Part shown: in pieces, positions 49,600 through 62,265 of the stretch | Layout: each line of letters opens with the position of its first letter | Numbering within the stretch: the first letter of the stretch is position 1 | Source of the DNA: Craterostigma plantagineum | Lineage: Eukaryota; Streptophyta; Magnoliopsida; Lamiales; Linderniaceae | Direction: 5' to 3' | DNA: 64,000 bases | Assembly (NCBI GenBank): GCA_027422505.1 | Contig: JAPQWV010001349.1 | Span: 30,434-94,433 of the forward strand | Made by a program: the position numbers and the translations under genes | Notes under the pieces: generated by a model | Told to the model about the DNA's origin: nothing | Database searches by the model: none | What the model saw: only the letters and a program-made list of their open reading frames with translations

Positions 49600-50666
49600 T
49601 TAAAGTTCGCTGGAGTGAAGGCATTCTTCCACGAGCTGACGGAGATTTGGATTCTCCAAAGCAGCAGCCACACGTTCTTTGTCGTTCAATTGCTTATAAC
49701 TGCACAAGAAGAAAAACAGCAGTTTATCATAGTAGAATGCATTGGTTTGAATTGAATTACGAGGAATAATAAGGTGGTAATAAACAAACTCATGGCTGCC
49801 CTCAGAAAAATAAGATGCAATCAAAACTATATATCAATCACAGAATGAAATGTTGGTTGTTTGACCTGATTCTTCATCTGCATGTGAACCAGGGGCAACC
49901 TTTATGTCAACCTGTATAATTTAAGCAGAGTTAGAAACCAAAAAAAAAAAAGAAAAAACATCCAACTGGGTGAATAAGGTTATGTGCTGCTATTGTCCCT
50001 TAACCATCCACACATATTCGGACCAACCATACAAACAAATCAAATAATCCACAAATAAATCATTCCAAACCCCAAAGAAAGGCAAAACCTTGAAATGCGC
50101 AGGAAAGTGATCTTTCAGTTTCTCCCTCAGGCAAAGTCCAATAACCATTGCCATGCTGCAATGCTGAATGGTGGGCGTAAAACGTGATCCTAACGTTTTC
50201 CATTCAAGAACCCAAAAAAAAAAAAAAAAAAACTTACCGATAACTCCACGAAAATAAAATTACCCAAACAATAACGAGATAAATTACAGTAAGTACGTAT
50301 CTTAATTAACTGGACAACTAAATTTGGGCATAACTCGGCAAGAAAGACACTCACATAATCCTAGCGAGCTTATCGTCAACGGTGATTGACTCCTCAGAGA
50401 GAACGCTCAGCTGCTCCAATGAGTAAGGATGTTCTGGATCTCTAATATCCTTCACATGCTGTGTTATTCTTTACTCAAATCAAGGTAACAGCATCACATT
50501 AAAAAGAAATTAATCAAAAGCTGAGAATAATAATAAAAAAAAAAGAATGAAGGATATCATAGATTTCGAGGGGATCGACGACGTCATCACCATGAACACG
50601 GACTGGTCTCTCCTTCTTAGCGTGGAGGTGGACCACGGGGTTAGCGTTCATCAGTCCCAGTGTCAT
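49600..50666 (-). CDS. AE7-like (MIP18/DUF59) cytosolic Fe-S assembly factor with an AT-AC intron
   Basis: Exons 50558-50666, 50355-50460, 50089-50189, 49866-49911 and 49600-49699. The start [13 protein letters not shown] is that of AE7-like 1/2 proteins. [55 protein letters not shown] and [20 protein letters not shown] are near-invariant MIP18 blocks. The protein links the CIA targeting complex to Fe-S client proteins in cytosol and nucleus. Intron 1 (50461-50557) starts ATATCCTTC and ends AC, with CCTTGAT upstream of its end, the signature of a U12-dependent AT-AC intron. No GT donor lies within 60 nt downstream. Exon 3 has one extra T (ACGTTTTACG) and exon 5 lacks an A (GTTATAAGCAA), single homopolymer-type indels. 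Confidence 0.88.
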
Positions 50667-50946
50667 CTCTTCTTTCTCTCTGTCTCTAACTTTCTTTCAA
50701 TTCCTTCTTTCCCTCTGACTGACTGTGAAGAATTTACTCTCAACCTTCGTTAAATCTTATTTTAATTCATTTTTTTATTTCACGTAGGATCCGACCTTGT
50801 GAGAAGCCCACGTTCCAAGGCCGAAATGAAGCCCATTATATTGGCTTATAAGACGGCCCAAACTGACTATAGGAAGTAATCGTTTTTAATTTAATATTAT
50901 GAAAAAAACTACATTCTTTCTGCCACCAATACAAGGAAGTCAGTCC
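50667..50946. promoter_or_regulatory. AE7-like promoter with AGCCCA/GGCCCA motifs
   Basis: Interval between the AE7-like start and the 3' end of the Maf-like gene. AGCCCAC, AGCCCATT and GGCCCAAAC occur at 50797-50862, on the promoter side of AE7-like. Confidence 0.45.
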
Positions 50947-52395
50947 TCAACAAGCAATGCAAGACTCAATGAGCTTCTCTGCAAGAGATTTTGAAGACCC
51001 ATTACGCAATCAGTCGTTCCAATCTGCAATAAATAAGTAAAACAGATATATTTTAGTCCAACAATCAAGGGAAAAGGTAAGGTACGAGGGAGATCATATA
51101 TTTCTTTTCTTTCTAATTCCTAACCACTGTGTCTACCAAAGGCCAAGTAGTGGATGCTCGAGCATCAAGCCACCAGCAACATTGAATATAATGCCTTCCT
51201 CAATCTATTAAAACATCAACGAAAAGCCAACAAATTTCACTTCAAGTAGATTTCAACAGCTTTGTTTCAGAATAAGAGGTATGAAGATATACCAGGCTAT
51301 CAATGACTTCATCTGGTATATCAAGAAAATAGACCTGCATCATTGCAATGAAGGAAAGTAACACTAATCCATAATATTATGTCCTTAAAGCAGTTGCGTT
51401 TTGCGGGATAAATATATACCTCTGCTCTCTCCCATCCTCCTTTTCTGAAGCCATTAGACAGGTTAGTAACGTATATTGATCCCACGACTTGAGCGCAGCC
51501 GCCCGAATAGTCTGTGTAAGAGTTTTTCTTGGAGGTAAATTAACTTGAAGAAAGCGAATGAACAAAAGGCAGTGAGAGGGAGATATGTAAGGTCAGATGT
51601 TGAAATGAAGCAAACCTCGGATGAATTGTCTAGCTTCGTTCTCGCTTGATGGCTTCTCCCTAATTGTGCCTTGTACACCACCACCTCGATACCAATGCAA
51701 GTAAATGAGTAAACCTTAGCTAATCAATCTATCTCCAGCAAAGGAAAAAAAAACATGCTTTTAAACCATATCTTTTTTTTTCTTCCCTTACGACGATGGA
51801 AAAAGAAAAAGGTGAAACAAGCATACTGTGTCGGCTGTAATTAGAAGAGTGGGGTGTGCCATTTCGTTCAGTCGTTCACTTCGCTCAAGCCTTGCGATGA
51901 TAGCATCAGCCTGGGAAAAGCAAATAAGATTGATTGCTTTATCGCACCTTTCTATTGCGTGATAGATATGCAACAGGTTAGCATCAGCTTTAAAATAAAA
52001 ACGGCTAAGAAGATTGATGCCATGGCCATATAATAAAAAACCTTTGCTTCAGCCAGGCCATAACAAGTTCTTCTGGCTTTTCTTTCTGATGCTTTTCTCA
52101 TCTAAATCAGCTGTCTACAAAAATCATATTCAGAAAGAAAATAAGGAATCAATATGCGAGAAAGTAATGAACAACAGGCAAGCAAGCGTACTGTACCATG
52201 ATTGTGAACTCGTAGCCCATTTCTGATAGAATCTGACGACGCGCCATTGAAGATGAACCAAGTATTATCTACCGAACACAGTCCCCCCATAACATATGTT
52301 ATCAAAATTTCCACGATTACGCATGTACACCACCAGAAAACAACTCTATTAAAGAAGATGAAAGAAACCTGAAAATTCTGGTTCTTTGGAGCCAT
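50947..52395 (-). CDS. Maf-like nucleoside triphosphate pyrophosphatase, frame-disrupted
   Basis: Nine exons: 52369-52395, 52197-52268, 52042-52114, 51827-51910, 51616-51684, 51420-51511, 51293-51334, 51125-51204 and 50947-51023. They give about 206 aa if corrected. The Maf signature GSSSMARRQILSEMGYEF is followed by TADLDEKSIRKEKPEELV, ADAIIARL, PTLLITADTVVVYKG, EKPSSENEARQFIR, YSGGCAQVVGSIYVTN and NVAGGLMLEHPLL, then TTDCVMGL. Maf proteins hydrolyse non-canonical nucleotides. Five 1-nt deletions are inferred (two in 52042-52114, one each in 51616-51684, 51125-51204 and 50947-51023), and no nonsense substitution is seen. The mostly deletion-type spectrum matches the neighbouring genes. Confidence 0.83.
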
Positions 52396-52958
52396 GGGCG
52401 CAGCCGTTTGAGCCAGAAGATAAGACGGATGAGTTCAAAGCCAACGGCCAAGGAGCTTGGAGAGGAGAGGCCGCCAACACGTGGACCACTCTTTTGCCTT
52501 CTCTTTGTTACTCATCGTAAATGGAAAATTTGAGAAGAGATTAATCAAGAAAAAGAAAAACAAAAAACTAGGAAGGGAAAAATTGAGTTGATTACACGTG
52601 GCGGACTTAGAAAACGTCGATTTAGAGTTTGAAGTGGAAGGTAGGCGTTATGGGTATTTTGACTATTGACCTTGTTCATTCACGATGGGTATATTTCCAA
52701 GTTTTGAAGGAAATAGAGATCATTTTGTTCTGATGCATTCATCTTTTCATTTGCATGTAGTGGCATAAGAAAGGGCATATTGTTCATGTGCAACTCTCCT
52801 CATCGCTATAAAAAAAAAAAAAAAAAATAGGAGCGTTATACACTCGAGTTTAAATACAGTCCCGAAAGGTGATAGACAAACATGCATTTGACACATACAT
52901 GGAATCAAAGGGCACAGATAAAACAAACAGGCGTTTGGATCCAAGACAAGAACACATA
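52396..52958. other. Intergenic
   Basis: Maf-like promoter (AACACGTGGACC near 52478, a G-box-like motif, and ATTACACGTGGCGG near 52592) and the ARL2 3' flank, with a poly-A run at 52809-52827. No gene. Confidence 0.45.
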
Positions 52959-54013
52959 TTAGTCAAGCATGTAAATTCTCGAGGCAATGTCCTGAACTAA
53001 CCAATCGAACCCTTGAAGCAATCCTACCCCGGTGTAGGCACTACATCCGACGATTCTCCAGTGTCGGGTTTTATCCATGGATTCCAAATCGAGCACCTAA
53101 AAGTAGGTGTAATAATCACAATCTTGATTGAACTTAGAATCTTTGGTAAGGGTGATCACAATCAGGTTACTGAAAATGAATGGATTATCTTCACCTTAGC
53201 TATCTCATTTGGTGACAGAGACCCTTCTATGTCCTGTTTATTGGCAAAGATCAACAATGAAGCTCCAGATAACCTCTGCAAACAAAAGAAGGATACAACA
53301 TAAGATGAAGTGTCTATAATCGGTTAAGGGGAGAAAAGAAATCCAATTGTTAGGCAGATAATAACATCCATAGAAGCCAAATGTCAATAAAACATCACGT
53401 GAGAGCTTCAATCGATGTCAACAGTGCCTGAAAATGGTATGAAGATGTCGAATCTAGTAAGAACATACTAACCTCTTCTTTAAGCAGATTATGCAACTCA
53501 TATTTGCAATCTTCCAACCTTCTGAGATCGGAGCTATCGACCACCCAAACCATTCCATCAGTTTGCTCGAAATAGTTTCTCCAGTATGATCTTATCGTTT
53601 TCTGTCCTCCAACATCCCATATATTCAAAGCATACCTACAAATAATGCCACTCTCATCATGCTGTAACACAGAAAGAACTAAAAATCGTACACTACGGTC
53701 CACCAAAGAAAAGGAAAATTTCTTACTTTTGGTAAGAAATGGTTTGATGTTGAATCCGAGGGTCGGGCTGATTACACTGGTGTCCTCGCCGTTAATCTTC
53801 ATCACTATTGTTGTCTTCCCCGAATTATCAAGACCCCTTTATGCGATAACACATGCAACAGGAACATGAACTTTCAAAAGCACGCAAATCTTCTTCAGAA
53901 TTTAAAAGATTAAAACACACACACTGAAAACAGAACACAGTGTCATACACCATTAGAATGCGCATCTCCTTCTCCTTGCGCTTGATTTTGCGGATTATGC
54001 TCAGAAGACCCAT
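52959..54013 (-). CDS. ARL2: ARL2/TITAN5 small GTPase, one 1-nt deletion
   Basis: Exons 53949-54013, 53727-53836, 53473-53635, 53195-53275 and 52959-53096, encoding 185 aa if one base is restored. [20 protein letters not shown] starts the protein, with Gly2 available for acylation. Nucleotide-binding motifs are GLDNSGKTT (P-loop), WDVGGQ (switch II), WVVDSSD, ANKQD and CSAYTG. The C-terminus [15 protein letters not shown] is diagnostic of ARL2. ARL2 acts with tubulin cofactors in alpha/beta-tubulin assembly; loss arrests Arabidopsis embryos. Exon 2 is 110 nt and lacks one A in ATCAAAACC. The donor of intron 1 is GTATGA, leaving ATG GT in exon 1. An essential gene with a lone homopolymer deletion is better explained by error. 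Confidence 0.92.
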
Positions 54014-55099
54014 TTCCCGTCTATCGCAATTTGCAGGTCTCAGCTTCAGAAGTAAATTGGCTTTGAAATCAAGGAACGTAACCAAACTTTAAAATGGGAC
54101 TTTTTAATCGGAATTCTCCACTCCTTTTCCACGGTCACTCGTTACAAATTTTTTTTTTCCTTTTTTCTTTTTAAGAAATAAAAACAAAAAATAATTCGAC
54201 GCACCCTATCACGAAAACGGATGTGTAAATTGGGTTGTAACGTGGCGGGATTTGGGGAATCTGCCTCGAGAACGAATCCCCCTATTCTACCCTCGTCGGG
54301 AAAAATTTTCTCCGCGGATATCAGTCGTAATAAAAATAAATATATTATATTCAATGAATTTATTAGAGATAACCATATATTATATACTTTGGAAATATTA
54401 AATAATCGATTAAAATATGTAAAATATTACAATGTAGAAATTATATAAATAATATTAGATAATTTAAATCATATAAAATAAATAAACGAAATTTGTAAAA
54501 TATGACAACCCGTTATCCCGACGGGGACACGATTTCATCCCCATTTGCCTTCACGGGATAGATCGAACCGTTCAAGCCTAGTGTAAATCATATATTACAA
54601 ACTTGATTACCTACCAATTAACCAAACTCCTATTAAAATAAATGTATAATTTATTTAGTGAAAACGCTAGTGTTTTAACATAGGATAGAAATGTGTTCAT
54701 AGTCTTATTCTTTAATGGTATTATCGATATTGAATGGAAAAAAAAAAAAAAAACAAGGCAATCAATCTCTTCTACGACAAAATTCCGAGGGTTAATTCGA
54801 TACATAATAAATAATGATCAATGGTATTATCGATATTGAAATGGAAAAAAAAAAAAACAAGCAAATCAACCCTCGCTTCTACGACAAAATTCCGAGGGTT
54901 AATTCGATACATATAAAATAATTGATCCATTAAATTACTTCTTCCTATAAAGGCTGAAGCTGTGATCGTATCGCATACCAGGTCCAGCACAATATCCTCC
55001 ACGCTCACTTTTGCCCATTCATCTTGGCCCAAGGCTACTACTTTCATTAAGTTACTGTTTATAGCTACAATGTTGCTTTGATCCATGGGGTCGATAAAT
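54014..55099. other. Intergenic with a ~115 bp tandem repeat
   Basis: ARL2 promoter, then AT-rich spacer. At about 54716-54815 and 54824-54930 a segment (TCGATATTGAA.TGG, A-run, TCTACGACAAAATTCCGAGGG, TTAATTCGATACAT) is tandemly repeated. The minus-strand frame upstream of it (54940-55086) reads DEWAKVSVEDIVLDLVCDTI, which I could not assign. Confidence 0.55.
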
Positions 55100-58000
55100 T
55101 TAACTGCTTAATTTTGGTGCCTTAACAAGATAAACGCTCTTCACGAACCCTTTCCCCAGCTGGCCGACAGCTTTGAGCGTATCGACTATAGATTCATCAG
55201 TTTCCTCACCAGCATCATCTTCCCTACCTCGTTTCTGAAAACCATAGCATAAGATATGATATGCATTGGGTCAAGAAAAGAAAGTTCATTATATAGCAAG
55301 TACATCGATCGACGAGCCAGCCTTAGCATCTAACCTTAGTACTCCTTGTATTGCATGTGAGACCAATGGCATCGCCCCCGATAGAGTCGAACCACACTTT
55401 AAACATGTCCGGAAACTCTGTCTGCGAAGTTGATGTAAGAATGTAACTAACTAAAGTACATGTTACAAGAAATTCCACTTGAGAAGAAATACTCGGCTAT
55501 ATTGTGTTGGTTACCTCAATATCCGTGATAAAATACTTTAGTGGATCGAAGTCACCATCAGCTTATTCTTCAACTCATCTGAGTTCCCAGTATATTGGGG
55601 TAATATCAAGGATTGAAAAGTCTTGCTAGGTTTTCCACGTAGCACGTGCTTGCCTGTACAGGAAACATACCATTTTAGAAATCCAAGACAAGGAAGTTTA
55701 CGAATTTTCGGGAAATGCAATTCATAATTTGCAGTTCTTTCATAAGTTCCCTGGGAATTTTTCTAGCAAACCTTGTTTGACTTCGGATGGGAATAAAAGG
55801 TGCTGAGGGTAAGGCAGTTTATCCCGGTGAAGAAGAACGACAGCATTGTAATTGTTAAGGGGTGTACGGAAAATGCACTGCACAAAAGAGAAGCATTTTT
55901 TGTAATCATCAAGTGACATAGTTATACGATTCAACCAGGAGAAAGGTAGGGTTTAACTCACTTCACATCCGTAGCTGTCAATCTGGTTCTTCATAACTAT
56001 GTTGTCAACAGATTTGCACTACTTGCCGCATATGCAGCCAACCTCTTAAGATCCTGATACATTGATTACTTGTGTAAATGGGGGAAGGATTAGCTGTCTA
56101 GCGCAAATCTTTACTTAACTGATGATCAAACTTGTGATCTGAAAACATATGATAATTAGAAGAATCCCGTTCACAGGACACTCACAGCTGCAGTTGGCAG
56201 TTCCCAGGTCCAAGCTTCGGACTCCTTGTCATAAGCTGTCGCTAGGAACATAGCAGGTTTAGCATTTGTAACGTTACCGTCTTTTCTCGTTAACGAAAAC
56301 TTCTCCTACAAATAAAAAAAAAACAAGACTTTCTTAAATAAAATGTGGTTGTTGATGGGAAACATGACTAAAGAGTAAGGACTTCCCAAAAGCAACTCTT
56401 ACATTGATCTCGATTTCAACATCAGGAGACACATATCGCCGTTGATATCAATGATTAAAGGTGCAAAACTCCAGTCATAATCCGACAATAATCTCAGGAA
56501 CCTGCAGCGACCGGTAAATGATCTTAAAGCTGATATCGATGAGGTAAACTTACCAGCTGGGCTTATTAATAAAATAGCAGTAAATTACCAATAGAGTCAA
56601 TTACGAAACTGAAGAAAAAAACAAGAACCAATAAATATCATTAACATTGCTAAAACCTCATAAATCCGGTATCCGGGAGCCGGGGGATCTGAAGGGCAGA
56701 GGTTTCAGAAATAAGTGTGCGACCAACAATTCATTGCTTCTTCCGTAAATGTGTTCGAAAAACATATGGCAGAAACCCAGCGTTTTGCAAGCCTAAGTAA
56801 AATAAACCACAAGATATCAGAGTCAAAGCTTAAAGTTTTTCAGTAACATGTTTCCTTTATCTTCAGTTTATTTCAATTGAAAAGTAAGTTAACAATCTAC
56901 CGAACAACTGGGCCATATATTGGATAGCGGCCTCGTAGACCATTTATCATACTGGAGTGCTGACCGCGAACAAAAAGTTTTTTATCTGAAGACAGAACAT
57001 GCTTCTTTTGACCATCAACTGCAAATACCACACACAAGTTCCCGTGACATTGATAGAATAAACAGATTATACAGTACCAGACACAGTGTAAAGCCGTTAC
57101 CCCGTCTTGTTATCAAAGTTAAGGCTCTCTCATGCAAAATATTCAAACGAATGCATATCCACACATGAAGATATCAACAGCATCCTCTGTTGCAGTACAT
57201 GTAATCCCCCGTTTATCGTGAAGGCTGCCAAAAAATTTTAACAGATGAATCATTCATATTTACATCTGATATAGATCTAACTGAAATATGAACCTTTCTG
57301 CAATTTTGAGGAGGAATGCGGATTTAGTTTTCTCCAATGCAAGCTCATCCTGGGGCCAGTTTCAGAACCTTCCAGCTATAAAAAAAGATGTGGCTGTTAC
57401 ATATTATTTATGATTGACTAACAAGACCTAAAACAAAAAAAAAAAGTATTTTTTCTAGCTGATCTTGCCTGAATCATAACTTCAAGTGGGCGCATACACG
57501 TCGTTATGGGTTTGTCTAGTCTTATTCGAGTGCCTTCTTCATATGCTAATGGGTGCGGGCTGGAGAAGGACACGGCAGTCAACCTTAAAGCTGTCAGGGG
57601 GAAGTACAAAACAATTTTTTCATCATCTAACTGCATAAGAATGTAAGCCTCAACACTGTCATAAGCGATAATTATCGAACACATTTGAGGAAGCACGCCA
57701 GCGTAAAGATATGATGTATGGAGAGAAACCTGAATCCAGAGGCTGCACGCTAGATATCTTTAATGGGATGTTATCAAGAAGACGCAAGTGCTTTGATAGG
57801 TCATCAAATGCCTTCAAAAATTCTTAGAATAGGATATAGGATCTGTAAAAGATCACATCCGCATGTTTCATTTGCCTCCCATAGTGAACTGAATGACAGA
57901 ATCACAGTTTTATTACCTTTATCACCATGCTGAAGCACAAAATCAAGCTTATCTACAAAGGAAGTGATATTCGGACTTGAAAGGGACAGGTGGCGCTTAA

Positions 58001-61000
58001 GGATGTATTCGATCATTTCCTTGATGATTATATGCTTTTTCCATTCCTCTTGTTCCCATACTACATACAAGAAAATGTGAGAGGAATGCCTAGTAACCAA
58101 TAGCCAAGCAAAGGAAGTGATATAAAAGATTATAATTCCATACCTGCAACTTCAGCAATTTTACCATCACGAAACCATCTTAGCGTAGCTTTATCCCCCC
58201 AAAAGTTCTAAACTCCAAAGCCTGTTGCATCAACCAAGAAACTGAGTGAAAGCTGTTAAAAATGCATAAAACGTTCCAAATAATGATTTGCACCTTCTCT
58301 TTTTCTTCAGGACTTGGTCCAATAACTGCTTGCTTAAATGCTTCCTCTGTTGAACTGATCACGATACCGATAAACAAGCTTTCCCATCCAGGATAGCAAA
58401 GCCCTAAATTAGAAGCACAATATAAAGTTGAATATATTGCAGAATTTGGTCCTCAAGTAGAATTACTGAAGCAAGCATCTAACAGTTTCAAAGTTAGATC
58501 CAGCAGCAGCATTTGTCCAGATTACTCGAATTAACTTAGTTCTTCCTCGTAATGCTTGGTCAATGATGCCTAATACTTTTCGTTCGTAAACTCTCCAACA
58601 CTCATCGTCAAGGCAATATCCAGAACTCTTGAACTCGGGGCTGTCCTTCAAGTTTAATCTGAAACACAATATGCCAGACAACTGGAGATGGCACTATGTG
58701 GAAAGATAAACATTGGTAGAGAAAATTAAACAACATGATCCAAATTAAGATCTGAACTCTTTCTAGACAGATTATATGCGGAGCACCAAGAATGATTCTA
58801 AATGTTGTGAAATCGGCTTCTGTCATGCCTGATGAGATAAACGATACGTACAAGCAGGCCATGTTCGAGCGGAGTACAGGTGTTGAAGTTAATTCCATCC
58901 TTTCTAATAGATGTCACCATCTATAGAAATTCTATTGTTTGGTCCTAAAATGTTGTGTCGTTAGTACACACATATCCTAAGCAGAGCAGTGTGTATCAAA
59001 GTCCATGGGAAGCAGTTATATGTGACATACCAGTATACAACTAGGGTCCCATCGAATACTGTTAACATGTACCTCATGCAATAGTCATATTTTGCAGGAC
59101 AATCAACTTTGGCAATGAAGATCTCATGAAAACCTCCATCTTTACATTCATTCATGCAGGCAAGCGCCAGAGAGACTCTTCTTGAAGCTAGATGCAGCAA
59201 ACATGTCAGCAAACCAAGGAATTCAACACAAGACAGAAATGCTGTCCAGATAAAAAAAAAGGTTACTCAAAGAACTAACCTCTTGGAAGCCACTTGGTGA
59301 CATTCGAAATGCCATATTGTAGTCGGCAAATGAATCACAAATAATTATTGGAAAGGCCTGCAACTGTGTCTTTCTATCCTGAAAACAATAAAAAACATGA
59401 AGTAACAACATTCCCACCCCCCACAAACAAAGGCCAGAATTGACACGTATAGACTAAGCTAGAGAAACTACAAACAGCAATCGCTAATTGTGAGCTATGC
59501 TATAGTGAAGGAAAGCTTCATTAACACAGACAACGGAAGCTATAAACAGAAATCATCCATAAAACGAATTAAAGTATAACAATGAGGATAATATTAGAAA
59601 ACTAAGCAACAGGAACATGCATATCAAAAGTGAACATAGACTGAGCTATATGATTGAGATGGGTGACAGAAGAAGAGTTTTTAAATGCAGTATCAAGCCC
59701 GAACCTATTTAAACTGAACAGTTCAAACACGGAAATGGATACCAAAAGTGATCAACAGATTACAAAGAAAGAGAGGAAGCAAATAGCATTAAACCTGCCA
59801 ACATACCTTATTTGAAATATTTCGACCATTATCAGGTTGAAAAAAGATCCATTGTCCCATACATTGGAATTAGCTGCAAGAGATAAGATAAGATATGAAT
59901 TTTGTAATAGTACACTAAACAATCTAGCACAAGCTAGACATTTAATTGATTAACCAAACAGAAATGTTGCAGGACCAATTTGGTGGAATAACAGGAAAGT
60001 AAATGCATGGACAGATAAGTGAAACAAAAGAAATTATCATAAGGTCTCCCCCCTCTAGTATTGGGCATCCTCACATTTGGAAAAATAATAAAAGCAAACA
60101 TTCGATAACCTTGAATAAGGTTTTGATAAAATTTTAATCCCTAAAAGTGGAAAATCTGATGCGTTTCTCCAACACAAGAATGAGTATCCGAGGTTACATG
60201 CCATTGAAAGTAGATGCTACATCGAGTCATGCCACATAAACATAAGTAATTTTAAAGGATAAGCAACACTGGGTATACCAATAAAGTAAAATGTGATTCG
60301 CAGAATCTGCATGACATTCATTGTATTTTTGATCTTCCTTTTTCCAGATGCAGATGCAAGGTATGCAACAATAACAGAGATCAGGAATCCGTTCAAGCAA
60401 TCATGAACAAATAGCGACCTCTTTCGAGCCCAAACCTGCATCACCGACCACATACGTTCATGTTTGAGTTAGGTAAAGATTGACAGTAAACAAAAAAACA
60501 GCCAAGGGAACAATCATATGCCAGTCATACTTTTAACAGAATCAGAGCCTCGCCCAGTTCCTTGCATCCCATAATAATGTTTCTAATGAACCCTGAATTC
60601 TCTTCAATAAACATGTCCTCCAAGATACTGCTGTTGTACTTTGGTGTTGGTTCTAGAAAACAATGCGTCTGGCAGTTAGGACTTAAATGAAAAAACAACT
60701 ACTCAAACGTGGCAAATACGTGAAGATAGATACCCTGAGCAAGTGAGCGGATGTTATTTCTCTCACAGTTCAATTTTGAAACAGTAAACAGAGACGATGC
60801 AGTCGGAATTATCTTCACACAAAATAAAGAACCATCGGATAACCGTGCGGCTGAAATATAATTGAACAGAGATATACATTTAGAGGTGAATTGCAAGTCA
60901 AATATTGAAAATACACTCTGCCGAAACTAGACCTGGATAGACAACCAGCACAGGCTTGCGTGCTTCGTTATTTAAAGCTAACCATTTCACATCTTGCACC

Positions 61001-61931
61001 GCAGAAGATAGCTTCAAATGGTTCTTTATAATGCAGAGATAAAGAAATCTTTTTGCATGATATCGGTAATTTAGATAATCTTTTTCATGGAAGCACACCT
61101 GCAATGTAAATCAATCCAAGCCAATCAAACTAAAGATGCTATTTAACTGAACAAGGTGAATGTACAACAAGAATTGCCAATATAAAAAATCTTTGACGAG
61201 AGAATCCAGGGCTAATACACTAAAACAAGTAATCCTGCGCCGTCATTGTCACAATTAAAATTACTAAGCAACAAAGAAAAGGAATTCCTCACCAACACGT
61301 AATTTCAAGAATATTCCACTTACAAGTCGTTGTTGTTAGGACAAGATACCCGTATCACAACAGCTCAAAAAAAAAAAAAAGAACACGACCACAAGCAACA
61401 GTTGAACAGTAGACCAACTAAACCCAGCAATCCCGTCGCATTGTCAAAACCTTCACAGGTTCTCATATTGCACACTCATAAACGAACTTCAAATTTTCGC
61501 TATCATTTACCTTAGGCAGCCTCAAAAACAAATCAACATTAATATCCTGTTTCGCGACGCATCGGTATGAATAACTTCCACCAATTTCTACAACCGCTGG
61601 CTTCTTAAACTTAAAATCCACCTTGTCCGCACCGATATCCCTCACAAAACCGGCGCCACGTCGGCAGTAACCTAAAACAAATTTTCACAAACATCAAACC
61701 GTCAAATTAAGCAAAACTCACAACTTCATCCACAAAGTATCACTAAATATTTATGAGATGAGCACAAATAACTGACCTGGAGCTCGTCCGGTATCTGATT
61801 AATGACTTCTCTAATAGATGAAACCACATCGTCGACAATCTTCGTGTTCGCCGGAGAGTAGTCAAACTGTACCTCGTTATGAGCTCTCTCACCTTCAAGC
61901 TCGTCGAGTCAGATTCAACGGCTGCAGCCAT
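55100..61931 (-). CDS. NOL6: NOL6/UTP22 (Nrap) ribosome-biogenesis protein, many exons, frame-disrupted
   Basis: A large multi-exon gene starting MAAAVESDSTSLKVREL at 61931 and ending at TAA 55100-55102. Recognisable exons in order: NTKIVDDVVSSIREVINQIP; VDFKFKKPAVVEIGGSYSYR (about 61510-61670); VCFHEKDYLNYRYHAKRFLY (60930-61100); SDGSLFCVKIIPTASSLFTV (60735-60853); IIMGCKELGEALILLKVWAR (60430-60655); RSLFVHDCLNGFLISVIVAY; FHEIFIAKVDCPAKYDYCMR (59070-59190); YERKVLGIIDQALRGRTKLI (58480-58660); PLAYEEGTRIRLDKPITTCM (57469-57560); FLRLLSDYDWSFAPLIIDIN; FPDMFKVWFDSIGGDAIGLT (55330-55430); and a Lys/Val tail GKGFVKSVYLVKAP. This is the Nrap domain set of the SSU processome, required for pre-18S rRNA processing in the nucleolus. 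Several 1-nt indels (for example near 61890 and 61660) break the frame. The full exon list was not verified base by base. Confidence 0.85.
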
Positions 61932-62265
61932 CCGCGTCGACTTCGAGCTGCCAAGCTTAGTATTTCTTCGCGGGTATGTTGGCTCGGTTTTCCTTCTTTC
62001 TTAACCTGAAACAACACTAAAGTCCTAAACCATCCGACCACATTATGGGCCAAGTTGGGTCAATAGGCCCAACATTGGCCCATATGAATGTGTTGTATGG
62101 AGAGAGAAGAGAGGAGAGGAAATTACAAAATAGGCCCCTACATCTTTATTCTTTATGGAAATAATAAATGGAAAGTATTACGATTTTACCTTATTCTCCC
62201 TCGACCCAACACGATTGTACCGCGCCGCCCTCGCCTCTTCTCTTCTCCCCAAACGACCACCACAC
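61932..62265. promoter_or_regulatory. Bidirectional promoter, NOL6/DNA glycosylase, with site II motifs
   Basis: A 334-bp interval between divergent starts. TGGGCC (62046) and GGCCCA (62066, 62078) lie within 40 bp, a site II cluster as found in promoters of ribosome-biogenesis and proliferation genes. An AGAGAGAAGAGAGGAGAGG tract follows at 62099. Confidence 0.55.
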
